From contig CM036767.1 of the NCBI GenBank assembly GCA_020796225.1, positions 28,243,253 to 28,307,252 of the forward strand: a stretch of 64,000 nt of DNA, given 5' to 3'. Positions within the stretch are counted from its first letter, which is position 1, and every line of letters starts with the position of its first letter. Of this stretch, positions 62,532 to 63,696 are shown in pieces. This stretch comes from Arion vulgaris. Lineage: Eukaryota > Mollusca > Gastropoda > Stylommatophora > Arionidae. Made by a program: the position numbers and the translations under genes. Below the pieces are notes generated by a model that was given only the letters and a program-made list of their open reading frames with translations, ran no database searches and was not told the origin of the DNA.

Positions 62532-63696
62532 CTCACACGATCACTGCCCAGACCGATGTACCAGATTTTCCCATAAATTCTATTCATGTGGAAATCTGAT
62601 TTATGCAGCGTTAGCATTGGTGTGTTTTACGTCACATCTTCAGCACCATTTGGAGCTCTAGTGCTTATCCATTGGCGATGTGTCCGGTTTCAACCAGCGT
62701 TTACTCTGTTTGCTCTCCGTTCTGTAGCCATATAGTGTTTTCTACGGTGTGGGGTAGCTAGCCCCACGCCCAACCTCTTTAGTCGCCTCTTAAGACATAC
62801 GTGACAGATAACAGTGGTTCTATTCTTTACACCCCAATTTGGGCCCTGGTAACCACTCGGGCGACTGACACATTCAATTAGCTACTTCTTTGTTGCCATG
62901 AAAAGGAAGTTTGTATTGCAGTTTACATCTAGAATATATATGAGATCTGCAGCTTGCAACCAAACAGATTAATATTTAGCACTTAATTTTTGGGACCAGT
63001 TTACTTTCCCTTTTAGATCCCTACTCTTTAGCTATACTTAAGCTATGTATGTTCAATCTGGAGAAAAATCTATAAATACAGGAGTATTCACGGACATTCC
63101 CACATATTATATCAAATAAATTTTAAGTTTAGTACTCTACAAGTAGATAGTTAGCAGGAATAATGGAGAGAAGGGGTAAGTCAATAACAAATTATAGAGC
63201 CCTTAAATGTGCTAAATTATCGTGTTTTGATATAACTCTGATATGGGCTGTTTTTGCTTAGGAACTCTGGAGAAGAGGTTTTTAAAGTACAGGTGGCCAT
63301 GATTCAATGGGTTAAAGTAAGAATAAAATAAGTAAAAAATAAGGTTTTCTCTATGGAAACCAAACTGCAATCATTTAAAAACTATTAAATGTTTTGATAG
63401 TTAATATTTCCATATTAATGTTTGTTTATTTTCCAGAAAATGGGAAAAGTTTTTATTTTTGTTAGAAACCAAAACCTTGATTTATTTTTTCTCAGTTAAG
63501 TTGCTAATTGTTGTCTGCTTTTCAGGGTGTTAGTATTCTGAGTGCACTAGATGACATTCAGACACTGCTGGATGACAACATCATAAAGGCACAAACTATG
63601 AGGGGCTCACCATTTATTAAACCATTTGAGACTGAGATGAAGGAGTGGGAAGATAAGCTTGTACTTATGCAGGACATCATAGATGAATGGTTGAAG
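2166..63696 (+). CDS. axonemal dynein heavy chain, DNAH12/DNAH7/DNAH3 group, partial split gene (17 exons, N-terminal tail)
   Basis: Motor ATPase heavy chain of the ciliary inner dynein arm; this part is the N-terminal tail that docks on the axoneme and the beginning of the linker. I joined 17 exons (listed separately) by splice sites and phase: 2166-2355, 8270-8345, 11911-12030, 17070-17195, 20708-20903, 23718-23897, 33696-33832, 34697-34802, 40447-40625, 42612-42705, 47065-47155, 49252-49442, 49642-49873, 52296-52507, 60075-60166, 61050-61164, 63526-63696. Together they are 2508 nt, 836 codons, without an internal stop. Seen: every junction keeps frame, and all but one donor are GT. Family knowledge: the CNPG...RHWE block, the SLEKAL block and the DDIQ.LLDD..I.AQTM..SPFIKP block are hallmarks of the dynein linker entrance. 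The start codon, remaining linker and AAA+ motor lie outside. DNAH12 versus DNAH7 or DNAH3 needs a phylogeny. The exon 6 donor is abnormal, so the allele may be damaged or the assembly wrong there. Confidence 0.9.
2433..2904. mobile_element. TTAA element family 1 (piggyBac-like MITE), copy 1
   Basis: TTAA flanks at 2433-2436 and 2901-2904. The inverted ends are CCCTTTGAACCCTGGC and, read from the other side, CCCTTAGAACCCAGGC, with two mismatches in 16. The 464-bp body has no reading frame. TTAA target duplication and CCC ends are piggyBac hallmarks. A truncated second copy lies at 63172-63315 in opposite orientation, sharing the internal block with a GATAATTTAGCAC core. Confidence 0.85.
2986..3218 (-). 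mobile_element. tRNA-derived SINE, copy 1
   Basis: It lies on the minus strand: the poly(A) tail appears as a T run at 2999-3012. Perfect 13-bp target duplications CATAAAATCTTAT sit at 2986-2998 and 3206-3218. Read on the minus strand, the 5' part has a tRNA-like layout with a polymerase III B box GGTTCAATTCC near 3132-3142. A relative is at 52563-52760. It is a retroposed element, not a working tRNA gene. Confidence 0.85.
3320..3436 (+). mobile_element. LINE 3' end with (AATC)n tail
   Basis: It holds an AGATTGGAGCACATATGG block like that at 50449-50465, then GATGATGGTCC, then an AATC repeat at 3414-3435. The same 3' end appears at 62417-62480 on the other strand. Only the last ~115 bp of the element is recognisable. 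Confidence 0.55.
3437..3769. other. intron sequence without recognised features
   Basis: AT-rich, no long frame, no terminal repeats seen. Confidence 0.5.
3770..4200 (+). pseudogene. LINE reverse transcriptase C-terminal fragment
   Basis: Broken frames read [23 protein letters not shown] and [13 protein letters not shown]. The KWFGH(L/I).RM and (A/R)RGRP..RW blocks are the usual C-terminal end of RTE- and Jockey-group LINE polyproteins. It is 5' truncated and has a stop before QQIKWFG. Similar in layout to the C family at 46735-46900, but clearly a different family. Confidence 0.75.
4878..5665 (-). mobile_element. LINE family F fragment (RNase H region and C-terminus), inserted in LINE D
   Basis: Flanked by near-identical duplications GAGAAAACATCC (4878-4889) and GAGAAACATCC (5655-5665), which also restore the LINE D reading across the gap. 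On the minus strand the tail is (GAA)n at 4890-4905. The frame at 4919-5143 reads [20 protein letters not shown] and [12 protein letters not shown], the zinc-knuckle-like C-terminus of RNase H-bearing LINEs of the I/Jockey group. The 5' part (about 5340-5654) was not identified. Confidence 0.75.
5693..6558 (+). pseudogene. LINE D reverse transcriptase remnant
   Basis: The first frame (5690-6070) covers fingers and palm lead-in of the RT. It stops just where the conserved aspartate motif (VDYEKAF-like, about 6055-6080) should be read, through a frameshift. A second frame at 6355-6558 gives [10 protein letters not shown] and [16 protein letters not shown]. The catalytic (Y/F)ADD region near 6335-6350 reads FADDIA in a shifted frame. 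It is non-functional. Confidence 0.75.
6555..7416 (+). mobile_element. TTAA element family A (piggyBac-like), copy 1
   Basis: TTAA at 6555-6558 and 7413-7416. Ends are CCCAACGGG and, at the other side, only a short CCC(T) inverted match. Two palindromes near CCGATATATCGG lie 20 and 60 bp inside the left end. The body is 854 bp with no protein frame. It interrupts LINE D. Copies are at 53917-55563 (+) and 47690-48922 (-). Confidence 0.85.
7914..8269. other. intron with weak short direct repeats
   Basis: From 7940 to 8120 there are loosely repeated phrases around AGAACTGACTGA and TCTTCCTTATCAG, spaced about 35-40 bp. This suggests an old degenerate tandem repeat. Exon 2 follows. Confidence 0.4.
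8270..8345 (+). CDS. dynein heavy chain exon 2 of window
   Basis: A 76-nt exon between CTATTTCAG and GTGAGC. It completes the split valine codon from exon 1 and reads [14 protein letters not shown], then [11 protein letters not shown]. The last two bases carry to the next exon. The (I/V)VDY(I/V)L.D..EK.RL pattern is conserved among these dynein tails. Confidence 0.92.
8850..9345 (+). mobile_element. LINE 3' fragment inserted in the mariner
   Basis: Broken frames give TKISIYKAV then AYGSECW, later [25 protein letters not shown]-like, [13 protein letters not shown] and [10 protein letters not shown]. These are the order and wording of a LINE polyprotein C-terminus (YGSE.W ... WIGH ... GRPK..W). 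No intact frame. The exact edges are uncertain. Confidence 0.65.
9448..10486 (+). pseudogene. mariner transposase pseudogene
   Basis: The start ATG at 9448 begins [17 protein letters not shown] at 9517-9519 interrupts after LFMWAK. The frame then resumes with [17 protein letters not shown] and the helix-turn-helix region. The first catalytic Asp is in [11 protein letters not shown] (about 9915-9947). A TAA at 10078 ends this frame, and a frameshift precedes [12 protein letters not shown] and [17 protein letters not shown]. There are 34 residues between the second and third Asp, as in classical mariner. The catalytic triad is present but the gene is dead by two stops and one frameshift. Confidence 0.9.
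10675..10965. repeat. 27-bp minisatellite, left part
   Basis: Degenerate tandem units about 27 bp long of the type TCCAAATATCCATATATT plus AATTCTAC. At least nine units are traceable. The array seems to resume at 11760-11870 after a LINE fragment. Confidence 0.7.
11000..11745 (+). pseudogene. LINE reverse transcriptase C-terminal fragment inside the minisatellite
   Basis: The frame 11169-11642 is long and readable: [56 protein letters not shown] and KASMKTF. Just upstream, another frame gives [20 protein letters not shown]. This is the thumb and C-terminal region after the RT palm of a Jockey/CR1-group LINE. It is 5' truncated, with one frameshift near 11160. Not a host gene. Confidence 0.85.
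11760..11870. repeat. 27-bp minisatellite, right part
   Basis: Degenerate units with CCATACATTC and TTCCAAATCTTCATATATTC continue the array seen at 10675-10965. Exon 3 begins 40 bp downstream. Confidence 0.5.
11911..12030 (+). CDS. dynein heavy chain exon 3 of window
   Basis: Acceptor TTGTGCAG, donor GTAAGT. It begins with one base that completes lysine and ends with two bases. It encodes [12 protein letters not shown] and ends in LQNLWFN. The PWH motif and the LW(F/H) end match the DNAH tail region that directly precedes an FxxLR.V(D/N) segment, which is what exon 4 supplies. Confidence 0.92.
12031..12542. other. intron sequence, nothing recognised
   Basis: AT-rich with no frame longer than about 60 codons and no terminal repeats. 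Confidence 0.5.
12543..12717 (+). mobile_element. SINE-like repeat family G, 3' part, (GAA)n tail
   Basis: It shares GGAAGCTACCCTA, ATCACAAAGAGTG, TGGTCG and a GAAGAAGAAG tail with the longer copy at 40745-41001. Its head is missing or diverged. Confidence 0.55.
12718..13569. other. intron sequence, nothing recognised
   Basis: Contains only short frames without motifs. Possibly a decayed LINE piece around 13140-13330 (minus-strand text resembling a QTWMLTSN phrase), too weak to call. Confidence 0.4.
13788..14292 (-). mobile_element. LINE family F fragment inserted in the Helitron
   Basis: The minus-strand (GAA)n tail is at 13789-13800. Protein remnants are [20 protein letters not shown] (RNase H C-terminal block) and then the [11 protein letters not shown] end. 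It is over 90% alike by eye to the family F piece at 4890-5320 in their shared part (14000-13800). Edges are judged from where Helitron similarity resumes. Confidence 0.75.
14290..14596 (-). pseudogene. Helitron protein N-terminal fragment
   Basis: Starts [17 protein letters not shown] and contains two imperfect repeats around [15 protein letters not shown] and [15 protein letters not shown]. Repeats of this kind (x-LIRxEAxR) are typical of the N-terminus of Helitron Rep/helicase proteins. After about 100 residues the frame runs into the inserted LINE F RNase H text, making a chance fusion. No Rep or helicase motif is present. A matching scrap [14 protein letters not shown] is encoded near 39751-39795. 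Confidence 0.6.
15518..15835. other. intron sequence between repeats
   Basis: AT-rich. The end (15640-15780) resembles 44840-44965, which flanks LINE C copy 3 (TTCAACTT, TTTAATGATTT, ACACGCA), so this is probably an unlabelled repeat. Confidence 0.4.
15836..16275 (+). pseudogene. LINE family C 3' fragment
   Basis: It matches the last ~440 bp of the C family at 46558-47005: CAGATGATCAACAGCATTTT, AATGAAGTGGTTGGGCCACT and AGGAAGACCACA. It encodes decayed [10 protein letters not shown] and GRPQERLMA in different frames. 5' truncated, several indels. Confidence 0.8.
16276..16626. other. intron sequence, nothing recognised
   Basis: AT-rich, no frame, no terminal repeat. Confidence 0.4.
16627..16941. 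mobile_element. TTAA element family B (piggyBac-like MITE), copy 2, uninterrupted
   Basis: TTAA at 16627-16630 and 16938-16941. The perfect inverted end is CTCTTTCCACGC / GCGTGGAAAGAG. The body is 307 bp. It contains a short direct duplication near the right end (GGCGCAGTGTGCG twice around 16867-16920). This copy is the reference for the nested copy at 13570 and the two in the minisatellite. Confidence 0.92.
17070..17195 (+). CDS. dynein heavy chain exon 4 of window (found by phase and alignment logic)
   Basis: Acceptor CAACCTTAG before 17070; donor GTACAG at 17196. It is a 126-nt exon that takes one base from the left phase and leaves two, exactly bridging exons 3 and 5. It reads [18 protein letters not shown] and then [16 protein letters not shown]. 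Without it the tail would lack about 42 residues that the family has between the LWF and the WIP (WFP in relatives) motifs. A second GT two bases upstream exists, but only the chosen donor keeps frame. Confidence 0.8.
17335..18100 (+). pseudogene. LINE fragment with RNase H domain
   Basis: Broken frames give [25 protein letters not shown] (the RNase H strand with catalytic Asp) and then [16 protein letters not shown]. Near the end come [18 protein letters not shown] and [13 protein letters not shown]. This order (FTDS..AL ... TGH.RL ... C-terminal WP..TKLYG) is that of RNase H-bearing I/Jockey-group LINEs, related to family F here. Confidence 0.75.
18315..19334 (-). mobile_element. LINE family D, 5'-truncated copy on the minus strand
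   Basis: Identical 13-bp duplications GATAATAACCTAT at 18315-18327 and 19322-19334 flank it. The minus-strand tail is (GA)n at 18328-18355. Frames on the minus strand give [20 protein letters not shown], then [18 protein letters not shown] and the C-terminal part. The RT palm motif FADD is present, but the copy lacks the N-terminal half and has stops. Confidence 0.9.
19335..20707. other. intron sequence with a short TA/CA microsatellite
   Basis: A CA/TA run lies at about 19831-19888. Otherwise no recognisable repeat or exon. Exon 5 follows. Confidence 0.5.
20708..20903 (+). CDS. dynein heavy chain exon 5 of window
   Basis: Acceptor TGCTCAG, donor GTTTGT. It starts with one base and ends in phase 0. 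It encodes WIPTCAKLF, an acidic middle part, and [18 protein letters not shown], the most recognisable tail motif of the DNAH3/7/12 group (CVA.LM..QL..(L/M)...S). The exon ends at FLRNHE. Confidence 0.95.
20904..21485. other. intron sequence, one GC-richer block not assigned
   Basis: The block 21090-21380 has more balanced composition and an open frame (21102-21413), but no motif. It may be part of an unidentified repeat. Confidence 0.35.
21490..23640 (+). pseudogene. decayed LINE with RT and RNase H remnants
   Basis: Fragments in all frames run in LINE order: [24 protein letters not shown], then TMYADDVAI (RT motif C, about 21730-21757), [21 protein letters not shown], and further on [12 protein letters not shown], which resembles the RNase H start, at about 23116-23152. 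Many stops. A short direct repeat (CTTGGAGTCATATATGACC) lies at 21946-22018. Confidence 0.65.
23718..23897 (+). CDS. dynein heavy chain exon 6 of window, abnormal splice donor
   Basis: Acceptor CTTTACAG. It is 60 full codons in phase 0, reading [15 protein letters not shown], then [17 protein letters not shown] and ending SGEGLSR. The next exon begins with a full codon, so the boundary should be after AGG at 23897. The following bases are CGTAGT, not GT. Using the GT at 23899 adds one base and yields a TGA four codons later. A GC-AG reading also shifts frame. A large LINE begins at or just after this point, so the donor may have been destroyed by insertion. An error in the assembly is equally possible. 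Confidence 0.85.
24247..25180 (+). pseudogene. LINE A endonuclease region remnant
   Basis: Three frames (24247-24684, 24692-24931, 24968-25180) together cover an apurinic-type endonuclease domain. The conserved Asn of WNVR, the Glu of AETRW, the Asp-Asn pair of GDMN and the SDH motif can all be seen. The frame is cut by a TAA at 24682, a TGA at 24929 and frame changes. Confidence 0.8.
25444..27093 (+). pseudogene. LINE A reverse transcriptase region remnant
   Basis: The first frame (25444-26031) holds the linker and RT beginning up to [14 protein letters not shown]. The next parts are in other frames. Motif A has lost one T compared with the copy at 43079-43088, motif B and YADD (26507-26518) are present, and the C-terminal frame is 26770-27093. 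The protein is not continuous. Confidence 0.8.
27291..27883. other. intron sequence, nothing recognised
   Basis: AT-rich, no motif-bearing frame. Confidence 0.4.
27884..28214 (-). mobile_element. LINE family H 3' end, copy 1
   Basis: Perfect 13-bp duplications TGTAAATTAAATA at 27884-27896 and 28202-28214. The tail is an (ATA/TAA)n run at 27893-27910. The minus strand reads [20 protein letters not shown] and then [18 protein letters not shown] text, a LINE C-terminus. A longer copy lies at 31760-32291. Confidence 0.8.
28335..28478. mobile_element. short TTAA element (136 bp), family related to A at one end
   Basis: TTAA at 28335-28338 and 28475-28478. The left end GCTCTTCACACTTCTGAGCC and the right end (reading CACTTTCACTCTG inward) match imperfectly. 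Inside the left end is GAGCCGATATACTGG, similar to the GAGCCGATATATCGG palindrome of family A. Moderately supported. Confidence 0.5.
28920..29048. repeat. (TA)n microsatellite
   Basis: About 115 bp of TA with a few TTA and TAG interruptions. A GT-rich tail follows. Confidence 0.9.
29231..31567 (+). mobile_element. Tigger/pogo DNA transposon, broken
   Basis: TA duplications at 29229-29230 and 31568-31569. The inverted ends are CAGTAAACCCTCGTTAACCG and, read inward from the right, CAGTAAACCTCGTTAACACG, the classic Tigger terminus. Length 2337 bp, typical for Tigger. The transposase frame inside is decayed. Confidence 0.93.
29879..31389 (+). pseudogene. Tigger transposase pseudogene (CENP-B/jerky type)
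   Basis: The start ATG at 29879 gives [20 protein letters not shown], the first helix-turn-helix. A second DNA-binding part gives [20 protein letters not shown] (30188-30247). The first catalytic Asp is in [12 protein letters not shown] (30370-30405). The second is in [11 protein letters not shown] and the third in LQPLDQGII, after a one-base deletion near 30760. The C-terminal frame 30838-31389 ends in [14 protein letters not shown]. Several frameshifts and stops; no product possible. Confidence 0.9.
31760..32291 (-). mobile_element. LINE family H 3' end, copy 2
   Basis: Perfect 12-bp duplications ATATGTTAAATA at 31760-31771 and 32280-32291, with an (ATA)n tail on the plus-strand left side. 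The minus strand encodes [20 protein letters not shown] and [10 protein letters not shown], then an [10 protein letters not shown] block and [17 protein letters not shown]. That is the end of a LINE polyprotein. It shares its left 300 bp with the copy at 27897-28201. Confidence 0.85.
32469..33169. mobile_element. TTAA element (piggyBac-like MITE), 694-bp body
   Basis: TTAA at 32469-32472 and 33166-33169. Inverted ends CTCTTTATGTCCA and CTCTATATGTCCA match at 12 of 13 positions. No protein frame. Only one copy in the window. Confidence 0.82.
33170..33695. other. intron sequence before exon 7
   Basis: Nothing recognised; AT-rich. Confidence 0.4.
33696..33832 (+). CDS. dynein heavy chain exon 7 of window
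   Basis: Acceptor TTTCATCAG, donor GTAAGA. Phase 0 in, two bases out. It encodes [19 protein letters not shown] and then a helical stretch ending in RLNTVGPLK. The P(R/K)VE..(L/M)(F/Y) start follows the tail motif of exon 6 in relatives. Confidence 0.95.
33858..34084. mobile_element. short TTAA element (219-bp body)
   Basis: TTAA at 33858-33861 and 34081-34084. Inverted ends CCCTTTCGCTGCTA and CCCTTTAGCTGCTA match at 13 of 14. It begins 25 bp after the donor of exon 7. Inner part has further partial inverted symmetry (TACGCCTAGAGC; ACGTGTTAACACGT palindrome near 33969-33982). Confidence 0.88.
34697..34802 (+). CDS. dynein heavy chain exon 8 of window
   Basis: Acceptor TTTTCACAG, donor GTAAGT. 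It starts with one base that completes lysine and ends in phase 0. It reads [12 protein letters not shown], then [14 protein letters not shown]. The Y...(Y/D)KY..L......D...FL pattern is shared by DNAH3, DNAH7 and DNAH12. Confidence 0.95.
34803..35727. other. intron, possibly a decayed tRNA-like repeat
   Basis: At 35085-35170 there is a GC-richer block with GGGTACGAGATTGAC, faintly like a polymerase III B box. Not enough to call a SINE. Otherwise featureless. Confidence 0.3.
36386..37509 (+). pseudogene. LINE C reverse transcriptase, catalytic Asp mutated
   Basis: A long open frame of about 375 codons. Linker: [90 protein letters not shown] (motif A), [16 protein letters not shown] (motif B), [10 protein letters not shown] (motif C). 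In motif C the first Asp is Val (GTT at 37469-37471; GAT in copy 3), so RT would be inactive. Upstream it is split from its linker frame (36087-36416) by a homopolymer indel. The frame downstream of 37509 is the antisense insertion and is not part of the protein. Confidence 0.88.
37499..38797 (-). mobile_element. LINE family C2, antisense, inserted into LINE C
   Basis: Perfect 11-bp duplications GAACAAGATCT at 37499-37509 and 38787-38797. The minus-strand 3' tail is (AAGAT)n, seen as TATCT repeats at 37510-37531. It is 5' truncated in the RT fingers. Related to but distinct from family C. Confidence 0.93.
37519..38743 (-). pseudogene. LINE C2 reverse transcriptase remnant
   Basis: On the minus strand the first part (38743-38429) reads [20 protein letters not shown] and [15 protein letters not shown] (motif A). 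After a frameshift near 38430 the next part (38400-37519) begins at motif B ([12 protein letters not shown]), continues with [14 protein letters not shown] (intact motif C), [47 protein letters not shown] and [15 protein letters not shown]. The C-terminal 290 codons are open, so it is fairly young, but it is truncated and frameshifted. Confidence 0.9.
39973..40446. other. intron sequence before exon 9
   Basis: AT-rich; nothing recognised. Confidence 0.4.
40447..40625 (+). CDS. dynein heavy chain exon 9 of window
   Basis: Acceptor TTTAATACAG, donor GTAAGT. Phase 0 in, two bases out. It encodes [30 protein letters not shown] and [15 protein letters not shown], a helical tail segment with heptad-like spacing. 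The (G/A)MF.(L/M)....L...L..RA..L...L pattern is typical of these tails. Confidence 0.95.
40734..41012 (+). mobile_element. SINE-like repeat family G, longest copy
   Basis: Flanked by ATATTAATATA (40734-40744) and ATATTGATATA (41002-41012), an 11-bp duplication with one mismatch. It starts GCGCCCGAGTGGTTACCGG, which resembles the first bases and A box of tRNA-Leu/Ser, and ends in a (GAA)n tail. 257 bp, no frame. Partial copies at 12543-12717 and 62750-62872 (minus). Confidence 0.75.
41013..42142. other. intron sequence, nothing recognised
   Basis: AT-rich; two similar phrases (TTGTATAACAATTTTGAGAG at 41027 and its inverse near 41354) form a long imperfect inverted repeat about 340 bp wide (41013-41400), perhaps a further foldback element. 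No TTAA ends were found for it. Confidence 0.4.
42143..42330 (+). mobile_element. decayed tRNA-like SINE head
   Basis: GCATAGCTCTGTGGAAGAGA looks like a tRNA D-arm with A box, and GGTTTTAAATTCTGG 40 bp later like a T-arm with B box (consensus GGTTCAAATCC). A stem-like GAGCAAGATGTGCTC lies between. Downstream text is unique in this window. Single copy, so tentative. Confidence 0.4.
42612..42705 (+). CDS. dynein heavy chain exon 10 of window
   Basis: The acceptor ends in AAG (CATATCTCAAG), an allowed but less common form; donor GTATGT. It starts with one base and ends in phase 0. It reads [20 protein letters not shown] and then [11 protein letters not shown]. The P.(N/T)T(E/K)(E/D)L(M/V)(E/D)L..(Y/F) stretch is conserved among DNAH tails. 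Confidence 0.93.
43043..44280 (+). mobile_element. RTE-like LINE (family A), 5'-truncated copy 2
   Basis: Perfect 10-bp duplications GAGCAGTGAT at 43043-43052 and 44271-44280. It begins inside RT motif A ([17 protein letters not shown]) and runs through [20 protein letters not shown] and [10 protein letters not shown] to the end, with a GATGATGAT tail at 44258-44270. Over its length it is very similar to 26205-27283. A TTAA element is inserted at 43877-44021. Single-base indels break it near 43232, 43340 and 43708. Confidence 0.93.
43877..44021. mobile_element. 137-bp TTAA element with perfect ends, inside LINE A copy 2
   Basis: TTAA at 43877-43880 and 44018-44021. Perfect 14-bp inverted ends CTCTTAGTGGACCA. 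The homologous unoccupied site in LINE A copy 1 has a single TTAA at 27031-27034 in the same context (CAATTATTAAGAGAAAT), which proves insertion with TTAA duplication. Two identical 17-base hairpins CGCCACGCTAAGTGGCG lie at 43897-43913 and 43940-43956. Confidence 0.97.
44281..45031. other. intron sequence, nothing recognised
   Basis: AT-rich. The part 44840-44965 resembles 15640-15780 and may be an old repeat. Confidence 0.4.
45032..47027 (+). mobile_element. LINE family C, copy 3
   Basis: 9-bp duplications GAATACATA at 45032-45040 and 47019-47027. It begins in the linker before RT and ends with GAAGAAGA. About 95% alike by eye to copy 1 (36270-37509 plus 38798-39540). Frames: 45223-45774 (linker and RT start), 45717-45902, 46052-46408 (motif B, LLFADDQC motif C intact), 46565-46912 (C-terminus with [10 protein letters not shown] and [13 protein letters not shown]). 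Broken by at least three single-base indels. Confidence 0.93.
47065..47155 (+). CDS. dynein heavy chain exon 11 of window
   Basis: Acceptor TCATCTTTAG, donor GTAAGT. Phase 0 in, one base out. It encodes [17 protein letters not shown] and [13 protein letters not shown]. The R(L/M).FL(L/V)(D/E)YA.L motif is a strong family marker. Confidence 0.95.
47156..47689. other. intron sequence after exon 11
   Basis: No repeat end or motif recognised. Confidence 0.4.
47690..48922 (-). mobile_element. TTAA element family A, copy 3, with a nested TTAA element
   Basis: TTAA at 47690-47693 and 48919-48922. The right border on the plus strand, GCAGTCCTGTTGGG, is the complement of the family A left end. Both CCGATATATCGG-type palindromes are kept (48848-48859, one base changed; 48888-48899). 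The sequence aligns with 6559-7412 except for a 328-bp insertion at 48012-48339. Confidence 0.9.
48012..48343. mobile_element. TTAA element (324-bp body) nested in family A
   Basis: TTAA at 48012-48015 and 48340-48343. Inverted ends CTCTTATAATA and CTCTTACAATA. The flanks (GTAGCAGTTAAA / GATAATC) meet in the uninterrupted family A copies, which supports an insertion. Confidence 0.88.
48923..49251. other. intron sequence before exon 12
   Basis: No recognisable element. Confidence 0.4.
49252..49442 (+). CDS. dynein heavy chain exon 12 of window
   Basis: Acceptor GAAATTTCAG, donor GTAGGC. It starts with two bases completing proline and ends in phase 0. It encodes [26 protein letters not shown] and then a charged helix ending in VETFRKKE. 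The (D/E)(I/M).LN...F.W pattern followed by a long helix matches the family. Confidence 0.96.
49642..49873 (+). CDS. dynein heavy chain exon 13 of window
   Basis: Acceptor TTATTCCAG, donor GTAAGT. Phase 0 in, one base out; 232 nt, the longest exon here. It reads [14 protein letters not shown], a coiled-coil-like middle, [20 protein letters not shown] and then [17 protein letters not shown]. The E...L(E/W)......P........(P/K).L(W/Y)..A..F....(E/H).W..G signature is the tail-to-linker lead-in seen in these heavy chains. Confidence 0.96.
50100..50520 (+). pseudogene. LINE 3' part with RNase H end
   Basis: Frames read [17 protein letters not shown] (the RNase H His-containing end) and then [35 protein letters not shown]. 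The 3' tail is a TGATAAC repeat at 50500-50517. The same 3' end family appears at 3320-3436 with an AATC tail. 5' truncated. The tail type suits the I/Ingi/R1 group. Confidence 0.75.
50640..51900 (-). pseudogene. strongly decayed LINE
   Basis: On the minus strand, between stops, [17 protein letters not shown] and [11 protein letters not shown] resemble RT motifs 2a and A of a LINE, and [11 protein letters not shown] lies upstream. Too damaged to classify. Confidence 0.45.
51928..52250 (+). pseudogene. LINE 3' fragment, family D-like
   Basis: Reading across frames: [14 protein letters not shown], [18 protein letters not shown], [18 protein letters not shown] and [20 protein letters not shown]. 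The last block is close to the family D C-terminus (W..L..IA.DR..W...V..LC). Ends about 45 bp before exon 14. Confidence 0.7.
52296..52507 (+). CDS. dynein heavy chain exon 14 of window
   Basis: Acceptor TTGTTCTAG, donor GTGAGT. It starts with two bases and ends in phase 0. It encodes [20 protein letters not shown], a DQPGP loop, and [19 protein letters not shown]. The P.(I/L)..(I/L)CNPG...RHW motif marks the beginning of the linker (DHC_N2) region in all axonemal dyneins. Confidence 0.97.
52563..52760 (-). mobile_element. tRNA-derived SINE, copy 2
   Basis: Similar over its whole length to 3012-3205: CGATCCAGAAGCACTTGAG, CTTCGGCTCGGTGCCATGG, GTGCCACGAACACCGT and AGTCCAACG. On the minus strand the B box region reads GGTTCAATACTGG. 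It sits 55 bp after the donor of exon 14. A clear TSD was not found. Confidence 0.8.
52761..53916. other. intron sequence, nothing recognised
   Basis: Long AT-rich stretch without frames or terminal repeats. Confidence 0.45.
53917..55563 (+). mobile_element. TTAA element family A, copy 2, containing a LINE
   Basis: TTAA at 53917-53920 and 55560-55563. Left end CCCAACGGGACTGC, right end AAAAAGGG. Palindromes CCGATATATCGG at 53940-53951 and 53980-53991 are perfect. The two halves match 6559-7255 and 7256-7412; between them is LINE E. Confidence 0.92.
54625..55402 (+). mobile_element. LINE family E 3' fragment inside TTAA family A copy 2
   Basis: It lies where the uninterrupted copy has ATTAATGCATTCCACATCC. 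Frames: 54750-55124 ([53 protein letters not shown]) and 55142-55393 ([26 protein letters not shown]). It ends in a GATGATGAT tail like RTE elements. One frameshift near 55125. Confidence 0.88.
55564..55975. other. intron sequence before the minisatellite
   Basis: Nothing recognised. Confidence 0.4.
58041..58319. mobile_element. TTAA element family B, copy 3, in the minisatellite
   Basis: TTAA at 58041-58044 and 58316-58319. Ends CTCTTTCCATGG and GCGTGGAAAGAG. Body about 271 bp with several small deletions compared with copy 4 at 59573-59856. Flanks: TTTTCTTATT on the left and TTGTTAG on the right. Confidence 0.9.
59573..59856. mobile_element. TTAA element family B, copy 4, in the minisatellite
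   Basis: Starts GTAACTCTTTCCATGTGG and ends GCGTGGAAAGAGTTAT: each TTAA flank has one substitution. It has the same orientation as copy 3 and the same position relative to the 28-bp unit (after CTTATT, before TTGT(T/C)AG). Confidence 0.88.
60075..60166 (+). CDS. dynein heavy chain exon 15 of window
   Basis: Acceptor TTATTTCAG, donor GTATGT. Phase 0 in, two bases out. It reads [20 protein letters not shown] and [11 protein letters not shown]. It directly continues the RHWE(Q/A)(I/M)S.I(V/I)G(F/Y) linker motif of exon 14, across an intron that holds the large minisatellite. Confidence 0.95.
60200..60960 (-). pseudogene. decayed LINE, family E-like
   Basis: On the minus strand: [19 protein letters not shown], then [20 protein letters not shown] and [11 protein letters not shown]. 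This order matches family E (YGCESWT ... TEKR...VL ... ENWLI). Also [13 protein letters not shown] and [10 protein letters not shown] (60579-60776). Heavily mutated, with a local duplication of TATAACATTTCCATCGCTT at 60650-60688. Confidence 0.65.
61050..61164 (+). CDS. dynein heavy chain exon 16 of window
   Basis: The acceptor ends in AAG (TTTTTGTAAG); donor GTAAGT. It starts with one base and ends in phase 0. It encodes [18 protein letters not shown], then [18 protein letters not shown]. The I...A.KE(Y/F)SLEK.L..M...W motif is the core of the dynein linker. Confidence 0.96.
61423..62155. mobile_element. 725-bp TTAA element with perfect ends
   Basis: TTAA at 61423-61426 and 62152-62155. Perfect 13-bp inverted ends CCCCTTGTTTACC. 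No protein frame. GC is higher than the surroundings in the middle (61620-61900). One copy only. Confidence 0.93.
62417..62480 (-). mobile_element. LINE 3' end, minus strand, (AATC)n tail
   Basis: ATTGATTGATTGATT followed by GGGACCATCATCATTGCACTT is the complement of the 3' end seen at 3365-3435. Only about 60 bp are recognisable. Confidence 0.55.
62489..62530. repeat. (TC)n microsatellite
   Basis: About 20 CT repeats. Confidence 0.95.
62750..62872 (-). mobile_element. SINE-like repeat family G, head part, minus strand
   Basis: Complement of 40745-40830: CTCTTAAGACATACGTGACAG, AACAGTGGTTCTATTCTTTA, GGGCCCTGGTAACCACTCGG. It also carries TGGGGTAGCTAGCCCC, related to GGAAGCTACCC at 12550. Confidence 0.7.
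63172..63315 (-). mobile_element. TTAA element family 1, truncated copy 2
   Basis: Complement of the left ~145 bp of the element at 2433: AATTATAGA, GCTAAATTATCGTGTTTT, ATATAACTCTGAT, TACAGGTGGCCA. It ends with GGTTAA at 63310-63315. The other end is missing. Confidence 0.8.
63526..63696 (+). CDS. dynein heavy chain exon 17 of window
   Basis: Acceptor GCTTTTCAG, donor GTAGGA. It has 57 full codons in phase 0. It reads [20 protein letters not shown], then [15 protein letters not shown] and [10 protein letters not shown]. This is the highly conserved linker block of inner-arm dyneins. The following exon (the Q..W.YLEPIF block in relatives) must lie beyond the window. Confidence 0.97.
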